Assembly: GCA_038501195.1 (NCBI GenBank)
Contig: JBBPUQ010000006.1
Span: forward strand, 4,526,001 to 4,590,000
Reading direction: 5' to 3'
Length of the DNA: 64,000 nucleotides
DNA from: Nemania diffusa
Lineage: Eukaryota > Ascomycota > Sordariomycetes > Xylariales > Xylariaceae
Shown here: positions 45,353 through 59,064 of the stretch, piece by piece
Position numbering within the stretch: the first letter of the stretch is position 1
How the letters are laid out: the number at the start of each line of letters is the position of its first letter
Notes under the pieces: generated by a model
The model's input: only the letters and a program-made list of their open reading frames with translations
Database searches by the model: none
Told to the model about the DNA's origin: nothing
Translations under genes and position numbers: made by a program

Positions 45353-45872
45353 TTATATTATATTTTAAAATAATTAAATAATTTAATATATATAGTTAAT
45401 ATAGTTTTAATAATTATTTAAAACTATATTTATAAATTAAATTTAATAATTTATATAATTTATAATATTATTTTTTTTTTAAATTTTTAATATAAAGTTT
45501 TTTAAAAATAGTTTTATTTTTTTTTATATTTTTTTAAATATAATATAAATAATATTTAAATTTAATTATATTATAAAATTTATAAAAAATAGTTTTATTT
45601 AATTATATTTTTATTATTTTTAAATTATTTATTTATAATATTTTTTAATATATTTTTATTATTTTTTTTAAATTTTTTTTTTATGTTTTTTTTATTAATA
45701 TATAATTTATTTTTTTATATATATTTTAATTTTATAAGTGTTTTTTTTAATTTTTTAATTTTATTTACAATTATTATTTTTTTTAATTATTTTAAAATAT
45801 AAATAATATTAATTTAATTATTATTTTTTACTACTTTAATAATATTATATAAAAGTATTTTTTTTTTTTTTT

Positions 45873-45875
<3 letters not shown>

Positions 45876-45926
<51 letters not shown>
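45876..45926. repeat. Poly-T tract of about 51
   Basis: Longest homopolymer in the window, about 520 bp after the right end of LTR candidate 2. Its length may be an assembly estimate. Confidence 0.8.
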
Positions 45927-45929
<3 letters not shown>

Positions 45930-47422
45930 TTGTTTTTTTTTTAAATTATATTTGTTATTTTTTTTATTTTTATTATATTTATATTAATTTTATAATAAAT
46001 AGTTTTTATTTTATTTTTATATAATTAAATTTTTTTTTTTTTTTGTTATATTTTTTTTTTTATTAAATTAAATTATATTTTATTTAGTTTTTTTATTTTT
46101 ATTTTATTTTTTTTTAATTTTAATACTTTTTTTTTTTAATTTTTTTAAATAAAAATAAACTATTATAAATAAAAACTTTTTTATTATATAAAATTTTATA
46201 AATTTTTAGTTTTTTTTATATTTTAAAATAAATAATTTATAGTTTTTTTTTGATTTTTTTTTTATTAATAATAATAATATATTTTTTATTTAAATAAAAA
46301 TTTTTATAACTTTTATATAAATATAAAAAATAAGTTTTTTTTTTTTTTTTTTTTATATTTATTTATTTTATATTTATATATTATTTATATTTTATATAAA
46401 TATTAATAAATATTATTTTTTATATATAAATTTTATAAATAAATTTAATAATATTTATTTATTTATAAATAATTGTTTTTTTTTTTTTTTTTTTTTTTTT
46501 TATTTATTATTTTTATATAATTTTAATATATAATATAAATAATTAAAATATATTAAAAGCTTATTTTTATTATAAAAGTTTATAATTTAATTTAATTTAA
46601 TAAATTTTTGTTTTTTTTTATTAATTAATAATTAATATATATTTTTATTTAATTAAAAATTATATTAAAATATAATAATATTAATTATTAAATTTTATAT
46701 TTAATAAATTTTTTATTATTTTTAATTTATTTTTTTTATTTTAATAATATAAAATAAATTTAAATTTTTAATTTATTATTTTTTAAATAATATATAGTTT
46801 TTTTATATTAAATAATTAAATTAAAATTAAAAAATATAAAATTAAATATTTATATTTAATTATAATGTTTTTAAATTATATAATTAAAATTAAAAAATAT
46901 ATAAATAATTTAATAATTAAAAATATATTATTTTATATTAAAAGTTTTTATGAAAATTTTAATAAAATTAATAAATTTTTTAATATTAATTTCAATAATA
47001 TAAATTTATTTTATTATAGTTAAAATATTAAAAATTAAAATAAAAAAAGTAATTTATAACTTTTTTTATAATTTTAATTTAATATAAAAAAAAGTAACTA
47101 AAATAAAAAATAAAAAAATTATTTTATTATTAATAAAAAAGTTTTAATATATATATATTAATTTAATATAATTAATTTAAATTTTATTAATTTATTTTTA
47201 AATAAAAAATAGTTTTCTTTTTTGTTTTATTATTAATTAATATTAATAATTTATAATAAATTAATATATATAATTTATTAAAAAATATATAGTTTTTTTT
47301 TTTTTTTTTTTAATTTAATAATATTTTCATAATTAAAGCTAATATAATACTTTTTATATTTTAAATTTATTTTTAAATTAATATATTTTTTATTACTTTT
47401 ATAAAATATTAAAAAATATATT

Positions 47423-47850
47423 AGCAAATATTTTTACATTTTTATTTTTATATTTTTAAACTTAATTTTTATATTTTAATTTTTATATTTTTACATTTAT
47501 TTTATATTTTATTTTATAAGTTTAAATTAGCTATATTGTTTTTAGTATTGTTTTTTTAAATCTATATTAGTTTTTTTGCTAATTGTTTTATTTAAAGTTT
47601 TTTATTAAATTTTTATTTTTAAATCTAGCAAATATTTTTGTATTTTTATTTTTATATTTTTAAACCTAATTTTTATGTTTTTACTTTTATATCTTTAGAT
47701 TTATTTTATGCTTTATTTTGTAAGCTTAAATTAGCTGCACCGCTTTTGTTTCTGCTTTTTTAAATTTATATTAATTTTTTTATTAACTATTTTATTTGTT
47801 ATAGCTAAAACTTTTTATTAAATTTTTATTTTTAAATCTATTTAAAATTA
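47423..47850. repeat. Tandem duplication of about 204 bp
   Basis: Unit starting agcaaatattttt at 47423 recurs at 47627. Both copies run through tttttatttttatatttttaaac, taagyttaaattagct and ttttattaaatttttatttttaaatct. The second copy keeps more G and C (agctgcaccgc against agctatattg). Confidence 0.65.
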
Positions 47851-48170
47851 TTTTTTAATTAATATTGCTATTTTGAATTTTTAGTTATTATATTAAATAG
47901 TTTTTTTTAAACTTAATTTAAATTATTTTAAACTAAATTTTTTATTTTTATAAATATTAAACTTTTTTTTTTAAACTTGTTTATAATTAAAATTTATATT
48001 AAACTATTTTTTTAAAACTTATATTATTTTAATTTAGCTTTTTTTTATTATTTATTATATTATATTTTTTTTTTAAAACTTATTAATTAAATCTATTAAT
48101 TTATAAAATATAAAAAAGTTTTTTTATAGTTATATTAGTTATAATTTATTATATAATAACTAATATAATT

Positions 48171-49350
48171 AAACTTATATTTCGATTTAATTGTAAAAAC
48201 TATAAAATATAAAATTTAAATATTAAATATAACAAATAATATATTTTAGTTATTTTAATTAGTATATTATATAGTTAATAAACAAACTTGTTTATTAAAA
48301 TCTTTTCGAAATTATTTTAAATATTTTAAATATTATATTATTTATATTAAAAATAAATATATATTAATTAATTATATAATATTTATTTAAAATATTAAAG
48401 CTTATTTTTCGATTTTATTAAAAAAGCTATAAAATATAAAATCTATATACTATAAATATTTAATTGCAAGTTATAGCTATTTTAATTAGTATATTAAATA
48501 GTTAGTTAGTTTATTTATTAAAGTTTTTTTGAAATTTTTTAAAATGTTTTAAATATTAAACAATTATATTTAAAACAAATATATATTAATAAACTATATA
48601 ATTTTTACTTAATTATTTATATAAATATAAAATAAATAAATTATATTATAATTATATTAAAGCTATAAATTTATATTATTATTTTTTTATTTTAATTTTT
48701 AAAATTTAATGTTTTATTAAATTATAACATTTAAATATATTATATAATATTATATATATAATTTTTTAATATATTAATTTTTTGTTTAAACTTATTTAAA
48801 ATTAATTTAATTTAAATTATATTTTAATAATTATTTATTATTTAAAATTTATATTAAGTTTTTTTTTTTAAATTTGTTTTAATTTAGTTTAGCTTTTTTT
48901 TATTTTAGTTTATATTAAATTATTTTTTTAAAAATACTTAATGTAATAATAAAACATAAATATATTAATTTAATAATTATATTAAATAATATTTAATTAT
49001 AAAATATTTTATATTAATTAGTTATTTATATATATTATATATATATAAACTTAAATTATATTTTAATAATTATTTTATTATTTCAATTAAATAAAACAAC
49101 TTTTATAATATAAATAAATTTTTTATATTTATATAAAAAACAAATATATATTTATTAACTATATAATATTTATAATTTTTAAACTTATATATTAATTTAA
49201 TTATAAAAGCTATAAAATATAAAATTTATATATTAAATATATTTAATAATAAGTTTTAGCTATTTTAGTTAATATATTAAATATATTAATAATTAATAGC
49301 TATATTTACTAAAGTTTTTTTAAAGTTGTTTTAAATATTAAAAATATTAA
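48171..49350. repeat. Satellite-like repeat of about 165 bp, three copies
   Basis: Copies start at 48171, 48397 and 49181. Each has aaa.cttat.tt, then a ctataaaatataaaat block, a ttagttattttaattagtatatta-like block and a run ending ttttaaatatta. Copies 1 and 2 are 226 bp apart; copy 3 follows 784 bp later. They are diverged mainly by A/T conversion. Confidence 0.55.
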
Positions 49351-52300
49351 ATATTGTTTTAAAAGTTTTAAAAATATTACAAACTTTATTGTTTAATATT
49401 AACATTTTAAAAAAAACTTTTAACAATTAATTGCAAAAACAAATATATATTATATTTTATAACATTTAAAAAATAATAATAATATATTAAAAACTAGTTG
49501 TTATATTATATAAAATTTATAAAGCTTATTGCTATAAATTTATATATTTAAACAAAAAATAAGCTATTATTATTAAAAATATAATTTTAATTAATAACTT
49601 TAACAAAACTAAATTTAATATTAAATTTATATATTGTATTTTTTAAATTATATTTATTAAAAAAAGCAAAAATATTAATAATAAAACTATTTATTTTATT
49701 TACTTTTTTTTATACTATATTAATAATAAAAATAACAACTTATTAAATAAAACAAATATTAATATTAATATTATATTTAAAGTTTTTAATAGTTGTTTTA
49801 TTATTTAAGTTATAAAAGTTCTTTTATTTTTATTTATTTTTAAAAATAAGTTTATTTAATATAAATTAACTTAGTTAATTTTTTATATTATTAATTTTTT
49901 AAATATTATTAATAATAAGCTATTTTAAAAGCTATATTAAAACTTATTAAAAAAACTATATAATAAAAAAGCTATAATATAATTTTAAGCTGTTTTAAAT
50001 TTAAAAAAGCTAGCTAATAACTAAATAAAAAATATAAAAAATTTTAATAATAGTAATAATATTATTAAAACTAGCTTATTTAAAAAACTTTTAAAAATTT
50101 TATAAAATAACTTAAGTATTAAAATTTAATATTTTTTTTTTGTTAATTTATTTATTTTACTTAATATATTATTTTATTTTTTTAAAAAAGTAAAAAATTA
50201 AAATGTTATAATTTATTACACTATTTATTTTTATTTATTGTTTATATTTAACAATTTTTATTATTTATTTTTTTTTATAAAAAAAAAGCTTTTATAATAA
50301 AAGTTTAAAAATAAAAATAAAAATATATATAAAACTATTAAAAAAGTATTTTAAAATCAGTAAATTAAAAATTATATAAACATAAATTAAACTAAAAAAA
50401 ATAAAACATTTATTAAATTAATAGTTTTAATTTTAAATAATTTTTTTAAGTTTTTAAAATATATTAATATTATAAACTTAAATGTAAAAAATAATATAGC
50501 TTGAAAAACAATAAAAAAGTTTTAAAAAAAACATTTAAACTATAAAGTTATTATAAAATTTAACAATAAATTTTAAAAAATATTAAGTATTAAATTTATT
50601 TTTATAACTTATAGTTTTAATAAATTTTATTAAATTAAAAAAAATAAAAATTATAAAACTTTAATCGAAAAAAAGCTTTTTAAAGTTATAAAAATTGTTT
50701 ATTTTTTTAAGTAATATTATAATATTTTAATTAAAACGATTTAGTAAATTAATAGCTAAAATATAAAAAAAAATAAAAAAAAAAATACTATTAAATAAAA
50801 ATTTATTATTAAATAATTATTTTATATTGTTTTAACTTTAAATTATTTAAATAAAATTAATAAATAAAAAATATTTATATTATTATAACAAATATTATTT
50901 ATTTTTAAATTATTAAATTAAATAATTAAATTTATTATTAATATATTATAAAATATTTATATTTTTAATATTATAAAAAAAAAAAGTTTTATAATATAGT
51001 TTTTAAAACTATTACTAATGTTTATAATATAATTATTAACAAAAATGTTATTAATAATAGTAATAATAATAAAAGCTTTTATTTAATTTATTTAAAAATT
51101 AACAATATTAATATTTTTATTAAAAAAAAAACAGCTAAAAATAATAAAATAAACAAAAAAAAAAAGCAAAAAAAAGCTATTAAAAAAATTATAATTAATA
51201 TAAAGTATTTATATATTATATAATATATACTTTTTAATATAAAAAAAAATTTATAATAAAATAACTATTTTATATTAATATTTAATAATTTTATAATTTT
51301 AATTGTTTAAAGTTATAAAATTTTTATTTGAAAATATAGCTTAATTTGTTTAAAACTTTATGTTTTTTTTAATAAATCACTTATTAAAAAAAACTTAACT
51401 TTTTTTATATACTTTTTTAATAAAAACTATATAACTTTTTAAATTATAGCTTTTAAATTTTAACTAATATTTTAAATATATATAATATTTAATTATTATT
51501 TATAAATTTAATATTTTTAAAAGTTTATATAAAAATATTATAATTTAAATTTTAATATTTTAAAATTTAAAAAATTGCTATAATAGCTATTTTTAAATTT
51601 TTATTAAATTATATAATTATAAACTATAAAACTTTTAATAAATTATTAAAAATATTTATTATTGTTTATTTTAACTTTTTAATAGTTAAAAATTAAAATA
51701 TTTATTAAGTTTTAAATTATTTTTTATTTATATTTTATTATTTATAAATTAAAAATTAAAATCTTTTATATTTAATAGTTTTTAATATTTTATATATTTT
51801 TTATAATATTTATAAAAATATTAATAACAATAAAATAAATATTAATAACAAAATAGCTAGTTTAATTATTATTAAAATATATTTTATTAATTAAATAAAT
51901 TTATAAAAATATTATATATTTAGTGTTTTTATAAATTTAAATCAAAAAAATATAAATAAAAATATATATTTAAATTTTATAATAAATATTTTAAAAAAAT
52001 TTAATAATAGCTTTAATAGTATATATATTTAAATAATTTTTTTTTTATTTTATTTTATTTTTTTTTTTTTTTTTAAAAATAAAAAAAACTAATATAAAAA
52101 ATAAAATTAACAAATATATAAAAAAAAAATAAAAAATTATTATATTTTTATTAAAAAAACTATATATTTTTTCTGTTTTAATTAAAAAAAATTTTTATAT
52201 TTTTTATAAAAATGGTTTTATAAATATTAATAATAATTTACTTTTTAATATAATAAACTATAATATATTATATAAAATCTATATTAATTTTAGTAAAATT

Positions 52301-55300
52301 ATTAATATATTTATTAAAAAAAACAAAATATTAAAATATAGCTATATTATTTTAGTTATATATAGTATTACTACTACTACTACTATTATAACTAATAAAA
52401 CAATTATTAATAATAGCAAAAATAATATTATAATTATATTTAAATAATATAAAAAAAAATATAAAATGTTAAAAAATATTAAAAAAAAAAAAAAATACTA
52501 AAATAAAAATAAAAAAAATAGCGATATAATATTTTTGCACTAATATTTTTATATTTATAAATATATATAATATTTTATTTTTTAATTTTAAATTTATTAT
52601 GTTATTTTTATATTTTTAAACTTTATATTAGTTTTTTAACTAATTATATTTTTTGCTATAGTTTACTTTTTTATTTTATTTAAGTTTTATTTTTTTTATT
52701 TTATTAATTTATTATTTTTTTTTTTATATTTTATTTTTTAATTACTATTTTTTTTTTTAACTAATTATATTAAACTTTTTTTTTTTAATTTAATTTAAAT
52801 TATTTTAACTTAGTTTATATTTTAAAACTTATTTGTTATTTTGTTTAATTAAACTAAAAAAAATCATATTTGTTTTATTAATTTTGTTATATTATATTTT
52901 AATAGTTTTTTTATTATTTATATTTTTATAACAATTTAATATATTTAAAAGTTTTTTAATTATTAATAGCAAATTTATTTAATATATTATAGCTATATTT
53001 TATATTATTATAATAATTCTATTTATTATTTTTGTTTAGTTTTTAAATATATTTGCTTAAATATTTAACAGTTATTAGCTTTAAAATAAAAACTGCATAT
53101 ATAAACTAGTATATTTTATAAATATTTAAATATTTAAAATTATATATAATTTAATAAAATATAAATTATATTAAAACTATTAAAATAATATAATGTTATA
53201 AAAAATAAATTAATTAAATTATTAAAGTTTAATTAGTTTTTATTTTATTTAAATCTTTTAATTAAAAATAAAACTTTTATTATATAAATATATATTTAAT
53301 AATTATTTTTTAAAAAATTTTTTATATTTAAAATATACTATTATTTAGTTATAATTTTTACTATTATGTTTTTATATTTATAAAAATAGTTAAAATAGCT
53401 ATAACTTTTTTTTTAAAATATATAATATATATAAATAAATATTATATAATTTATTTTAATATATAAACTAATATTTATATAGTTTATATATTAAAATAAT
53501 TAATTATTAATATATATTATATTTATTTAATAGCTTAAAATTTTTTTTAAATTAGTTTATATAAAAGTATTTTATTTAGTTTTATTATTGCTTTGTTTAC
53601 TTTTTTTTTTTTTTTTTTTTTTTTTAGTATAACTTAGTTTTTTTACGTTGTTTTTACTAGTTTAACAATACTTAAAATATAAACTAATTATAAAGCATTA
53701 TAATTTTGTTTTTTAAGTTTTTGAAATATTTTTGCTTTTTTTTTTAAAATTATAAATATATAAAAAACCTTTTTATTATTTTTTAATACTTTTGTTTTTT
53801 TTAAATATTAGTTATAATTGCTGCTTTTTTTTATTATAATTTGTTTTATTTCAATATAAATATACTAGTACTTTTTTTTTTATTGTTTTATTATTAATTA
53901 TTTAGCTATTGCTTTTTTTTGTAAAATATATTAATAGTAATATATTATATTAGCTAATTTTAAATTTACTTATTTATTTAAATAGATTTATAATAATATT
54001 TATAGCTTTATTTTAATAATATATTATTTTTTTTTTTTATATATTTATTTATTAACTAATATAACTTATAAGTTTAAATTATTTTTAACTATATATAAAA
54101 TCAACTTATTTATTTAAATATTATATTAATATTATTATTTATTTTAAAAAATTATATATTTAATATATATTATAGTTATAAATATTTAAAATAAATGTTA
54201 TATATGTTTATATATTTGTTTTTTATTTAACTTTATATTTTTTTTATTAAATATTATATTATTTTTATTTTATATTAATATTGTTTAAAATATTATATTT
54301 TTTTAATATATTAATTATAAAATGTTTTATAATTTTATATATATTAATTAAAGTTATTACTTAATATTTCTACAGTTTTATATTATATTTTTTTTTTTGT
54401 AAATTATAAATAGTTATATTATTTCGTTTTATATATTAAGCTTTTTAATATATTAAATATATTAGTATTTAATTTAAACTAATAGTTAATATTTTATAAA
54501 CTTTTATAAATTTTTTATTATTTAATAAAATATTAAATACTTTTTAAAATAGCTAATTTAAATTATATAGTTTATTTTTTTAACTTTATATACTTTTTTA
54601 TATTAGTTAAACCTAGTTTATTATTATTTTTTATTTTATTATAAACTTATATATATTATATTTTTGCAAAAAATTTTACTATTATAAACAAATTAAAAAG
54701 CTATTTTTTAAACTTTTTTAATTAATATTAATTTAAGTTTTGATTTAATTATATTAAAAGTTTTAATTTATAATTAATAAACTTTTAGTTTAAATTTAAA
54801 AAAAAAAATTAAAAAAACTATTAAAAACTTTTTATAACTTTTTTAATTTAAACTTAATATTAAATATTAAATTAAAAATAATTTAACTAATATTAAAACA
54901 TTATTTAAAAAACTATTTATTACTTTTATATTTTATAAATTATTTTTTATAAAAATTTATTTTTAATATTAATTTAGCTTTTATAAAACAATAAATAAAC
55001 TTATTAATATTTAGTTTTAATAACTATAAAAACTATTAAACTATTAATAAATAAATAAATTTAAATTAATTAATAAAAAAAATTAAAATTTTTTTTATAA
55101 TATATTTAGTTTTATTTTTTATTTTTAATATATTTTTATAATATTAAAATTATTTAAAATTAATTTTATTTTTAAAACTAAATTAAATATAAAATTATTA
55201 AACAATAAATTAAAAACAAAACTAAAACTAATAGTTTTTTTTAATATAAAAGTTATATTTTATTTTAGTTTTTTTTTAAGTTAATTTAAAATTTTTATTA

Positions 55301-55559
55301 AATATATACTTTTTTATATTTTTAATTTATTTTTTATAAAAGTTTGCTATATTATAATATTTATATATTTATTTTTATATAATTAATAAACTTTTTTTAT
55401 ATTTTTATTTTTAATAAAAAAAAAACAACTAAATAAACTAAAAAATTATTTATAATATTATAAAAAATTTTTAGTAAAATTTTATAACTAAAATAAATAA
55501 TTTTGCTTTTTTATTTAAGAAAAATAAATCAATTAATTGTCGAAAAATTTCTAAAACAG

Positions 55560-56330
55560 TTTTTTATTTCAAATAAAAAATGCTCTCTGCTTATTTAAGT
55601 ATAATTCGTCTAATTTAGCTTCAATTGTATATACGCAGCTATAATCAGCTAAACCAGCTACACCTACGTACAAGCTGTCTTTTACACATACAATCTTTAC
55701 AGAAAGCCTACGGAGCCTATGTTATAAGTACTCTAACAGGTAGCTAACCGACCTCCTTACCTGTTAGGTGACCTACTTGTCAGGTGATCGACTTACCTGC
55801 CAGTTGACTTGCTGACCTACCAGGTCACTTGCTAGCCGGTCTACCTGCCAACCAGGTGACTTACCGGCCGACCTACCACTTTACCAGTTGGCCTACCGAC
55901 CTGCTGGCCTATTAGGTGACCTACTGGTCAGGTGACCAACCTACCTACCAGTCAACCTACCTACCTACCAGTCAACCTACCTACCTACCAGTCAACCTAC
56001 CTACCTACTAGTCACTCTACCTACCTGCCAGTCAGGTGGCTGACCAACCTACCGACCTGTCAGGTGACTGACCGACTTACCTAGTGACCTGCCAGCTTAC
56101 CAAGTGGGTCACCAGCCGGCCTACCTACCTGCCAGGTGACCAACTGACCTACCTACTTGTAGACCTACCTGCAGACCTGACTGCAAGTCAACAAGGGCCC
56201 AGGACCTAGGGCTAGGATTGGAAGAGCTAGGATTAGAAGCGTTAAAAACGAAAGCAGTTCTTTCTTTTAGCTAGAAAGGAGCAGGAGCTGCGCATACGAA
56301 GCGCTTATATAGCAGAACATACAGTTAGTA
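55560..56330. other. GC-richer island inside AT block
   Basis: About 770 bp of ordinary composition with sharp edges into near-pure A/T on both sides. The left third is unique sequence, the middle (about 55730-56190) is built from ctacc/aggtgac/gtcaac words including a 20-bp minisatellite, and the right part has agctaggattgga and gctgcgcatacgaagcgc. There is no open frame of 60 codons and no RNA gene I can recognise. Confidence 0.8.
55941..56040. repeat. 20-bp minisatellite (ctacctaccagtcaac core)
   Basis: Three perfect 20-bp copies at 55941, 55961 and 55981, then two diverged copies at 56001 and 56021. Looser copies of ctacc, accagt and caggtgac words continue to about 56190 and back to about 55730. 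Confidence 0.85.
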
Positions 56331-56381
56331 AAAAAAAAGCTAAAAAAAAAAGCTGCTTTTGTTTTTTATAGCTTGTTAAAA

Positions 56382-56436
56382 GTTTATATAGCTTATATAG
56401 CTTATGTAGCTTATGTAGCTTATATAGCTTATAGCT
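56382..56436. repeat. 9-bp tandem repeat (cttatatag/cttatgtag)
   Basis: About five copies of a nine-base unit alternating cttatatag and cttatgtag just right of the GC-richer island. Confidence 0.7.
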
Positions 56437-56835
56437 TTTAAAAATAAAAGCTTTTTTGTTTTTAATTTTTAAAAGCTTTTAATATATAACTACTATTTAA
56501 AATTTGCAATTATATAAAATTTAAATATTAAAGCAGTTTAAATTTAGTTTTGTTTTATTAAATTGAATTTTTTATATAAATTAATTATATTAAAGCTATT
56601 AATTAATATTAATTAATAATATAATTAAATATTTTAATAAATTTAATAATAAATATATAAATATTATATTTTTAAATTAATATATATTTTTTTTTTTAAA
56701 AAAAGCTTTATTAACTATTTATAATTAAAGTTATATATTAAAATTAAAATAAATTATAAAAAAAAAAACATAATTATTTATAACTAAATAAAATAAACTA
56801 ATATTTATATTAATATTATTTAATAAAATAATAAT

Positions 56836-57007
56836 TTAAAAAAAAAAATAAAACTAAAAAAAATAATAAAATTAAAAAAAAAATAAAGTTAAAAAAAATA
56901 AATTAGTTAAAAAAAATAATAAAATTAAAAAAAGTAATAAAATTAAAAAAAATAATAAATATAAAAAAAATAATAAATATAAAAAAACTAATAAATATAA
57001 AAAAAAT
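56836..57007. repeat. A-rich tandem repeat, period about 17-19
   Basis: Repeated aataataaaattaaaaaa-like units passing into aataataaatataaaaaa. Confidence 0.6.
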
Positions 57008-58138
57008 GTTAATTTTAATTAAAAATTTTTTTTTTTTTATTAATTTGTTTGTTTATTGCTAATAAAATATATTATTATAATATAAATAATAAATATTTTT
57101 TTATATATATGTTTTATTAGCTTAGTTTTTTATATTTTAAAGCAGTAAATATAATTTATTTATAAATTAAAATAATAAAATAAATTAATTAAATTTTTTT
57201 TTAACATTAGTATAAAATTATTTAAATATATATTAAAACTTATAAATTTTTATATTTTTATATTAATATTTAATAAAAGTTTTTTTTAATATATTTTTGA
57301 TTTATATATAATAATTAAATATATTATAAATTATTTAATTAATTATAAAATTATAACTATAATATTAGCTATATTATTAAATTTTTTATTTAGTAGCTTT
57401 TTAAACTTGTTTATTAGTTATTTGTTTTTTTTATAAACAAAAATATATTTATTTAAATATTAAAACAAAATATACAATATATATATAATATAATTTAAAA
57501 AACTGCTTATAACTATTTTAATTACATTTAAAAATATAAAATAATAAAACTAGTAGTTTAAAAAAACAATTAAACAATATTAATATAAAAAAACTACTAT
57601 AAATTATATATAACAATTTAATTAGTTAATATTAAAAGTATAAAATATTGCAAATTGTTTATATTTATGCTTTATAATAAAAAACTATTTTTTTATTAGC
57701 TAATAAATAAAAAATAAAAATTTAAAGCTATAATAATTAAATTAACAAAACTTTTTATAGCTATATTTTTTTTATTGTTTTATTATATTAAAATATTTTA
57801 TTATATTATAATAATTTTTTTATAAAGTTATAAAATTTAACTTTTAAAAGTTTAAATAAATTTAATTATATATAATATTTTTTAAGCTTTATTTAATTAA
57901 TATTATTAAATATTTTTTAAGTTTATTAAATTAATATTATAAATTTAATAATATAATATTATATTTTAAAATTTATAATTTATAATTTAAATATATAATA
58001 TATAAATTTTATTTTTTAATATATAAATTTTTTTAATAATATTATAATAATAAATTTAATATTTTAATTTTTAATTTAAAATAAAAATTATTATTAAAAC
58101 TTTATTATATAATATTATTAAATAATAAATTTAATTAT

Positions 58139-58341
58139 TAAATTATAAATTATAAATTATAAATTATAAATTATAAATTATAAATTATAAATTATAAATT
58201 ATAAATTATAAATTATAAATTATAAATTATAAATTATAAATTATAAATTATAAATTATAAATTATAAATTATAAATTATAAATTATAAATTATAAATTAT
58301 AAATTATAAATTATAAATTATAAATTATAAATTATAAATTA
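58139..58341. repeat. Heptamer array (taaatta)n, about 29 copies
   Basis: About 200 bp of near-perfect 7-base repeats (aaattat) with no visible interruption, flanked by irregular A/T sequence. Confidence 0.9.
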
Positions 58342-58936
58342 ATAAATTTAATTTTAAAATTTTTATATAAAAAGTTTTTAATATAATAAATAACTTTATA
58401 TAATAATATATATATATATTTATAAATTATTAATAATAAAATAATAAAAAAAATAAAAAAATATATATATTTTATTTATTTTATTATTTTTTTTAATATA
58501 ATATTATAATATAAATTTATATATTTTATTATATTATTATATTTATTTTTTTAATTTAAATCTTTAAATTATATTTAAATTATTTTTATAAAAAAATATA
58601 TTAATTTATATATTATAACTTTAATTTTTTTTTTATTTTTTTAAAATTTTATAAAATATAATTTTTTATAAATAAAACATATAATATAATTATATTAAAA
58701 CAATATAAATAATATAACTATTTAAAAGTTAAATTATTTAAGTTATTAAAGTTTAGTTTTTTTTTTTTTTATTTAAAATAGTTAGTTTATATTAGTATTA
58801 AAAATAGTTAATATATTTTTTATATAGCGTTTTTTAAAAGTTTATTATATTTAAATATATATTTATATTATTTATTTACTGTTTTTTTACGTTATAAATT
58901 TTTAAAAATAATTTTTATAACTATAGTTAATTTTTT

Positions 58937-59064
58937 AAAATATATAATATATATATATTATATATTTTATTTTAATATATTAATACTTTTTAATATTATT
59001 TATATAAATAATTAAGTAATATATATTAAAATAAAATATATAATATATATATATTATATATATT
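58937..59064. repeat. Inverted repeat, arms about 47 bp
   Basis: Left arm 58937-58984 and right arm 59017-59064 are reverse complements (aaaatatataat to ttttaatatatta, and back) around a spacer of about 32 bp. A related single copy of the arm lies at about 59350-59395. Confidence 0.6.

Noticed and set aside
55940..56000. Shared word ctaccagtc between the minisatellite and the chromodomain gene N-terminal repeat (about 32570)
   Set aside because: Only nine bases are shared and the coding repeat is explained by PNY codons; probably coincidence.
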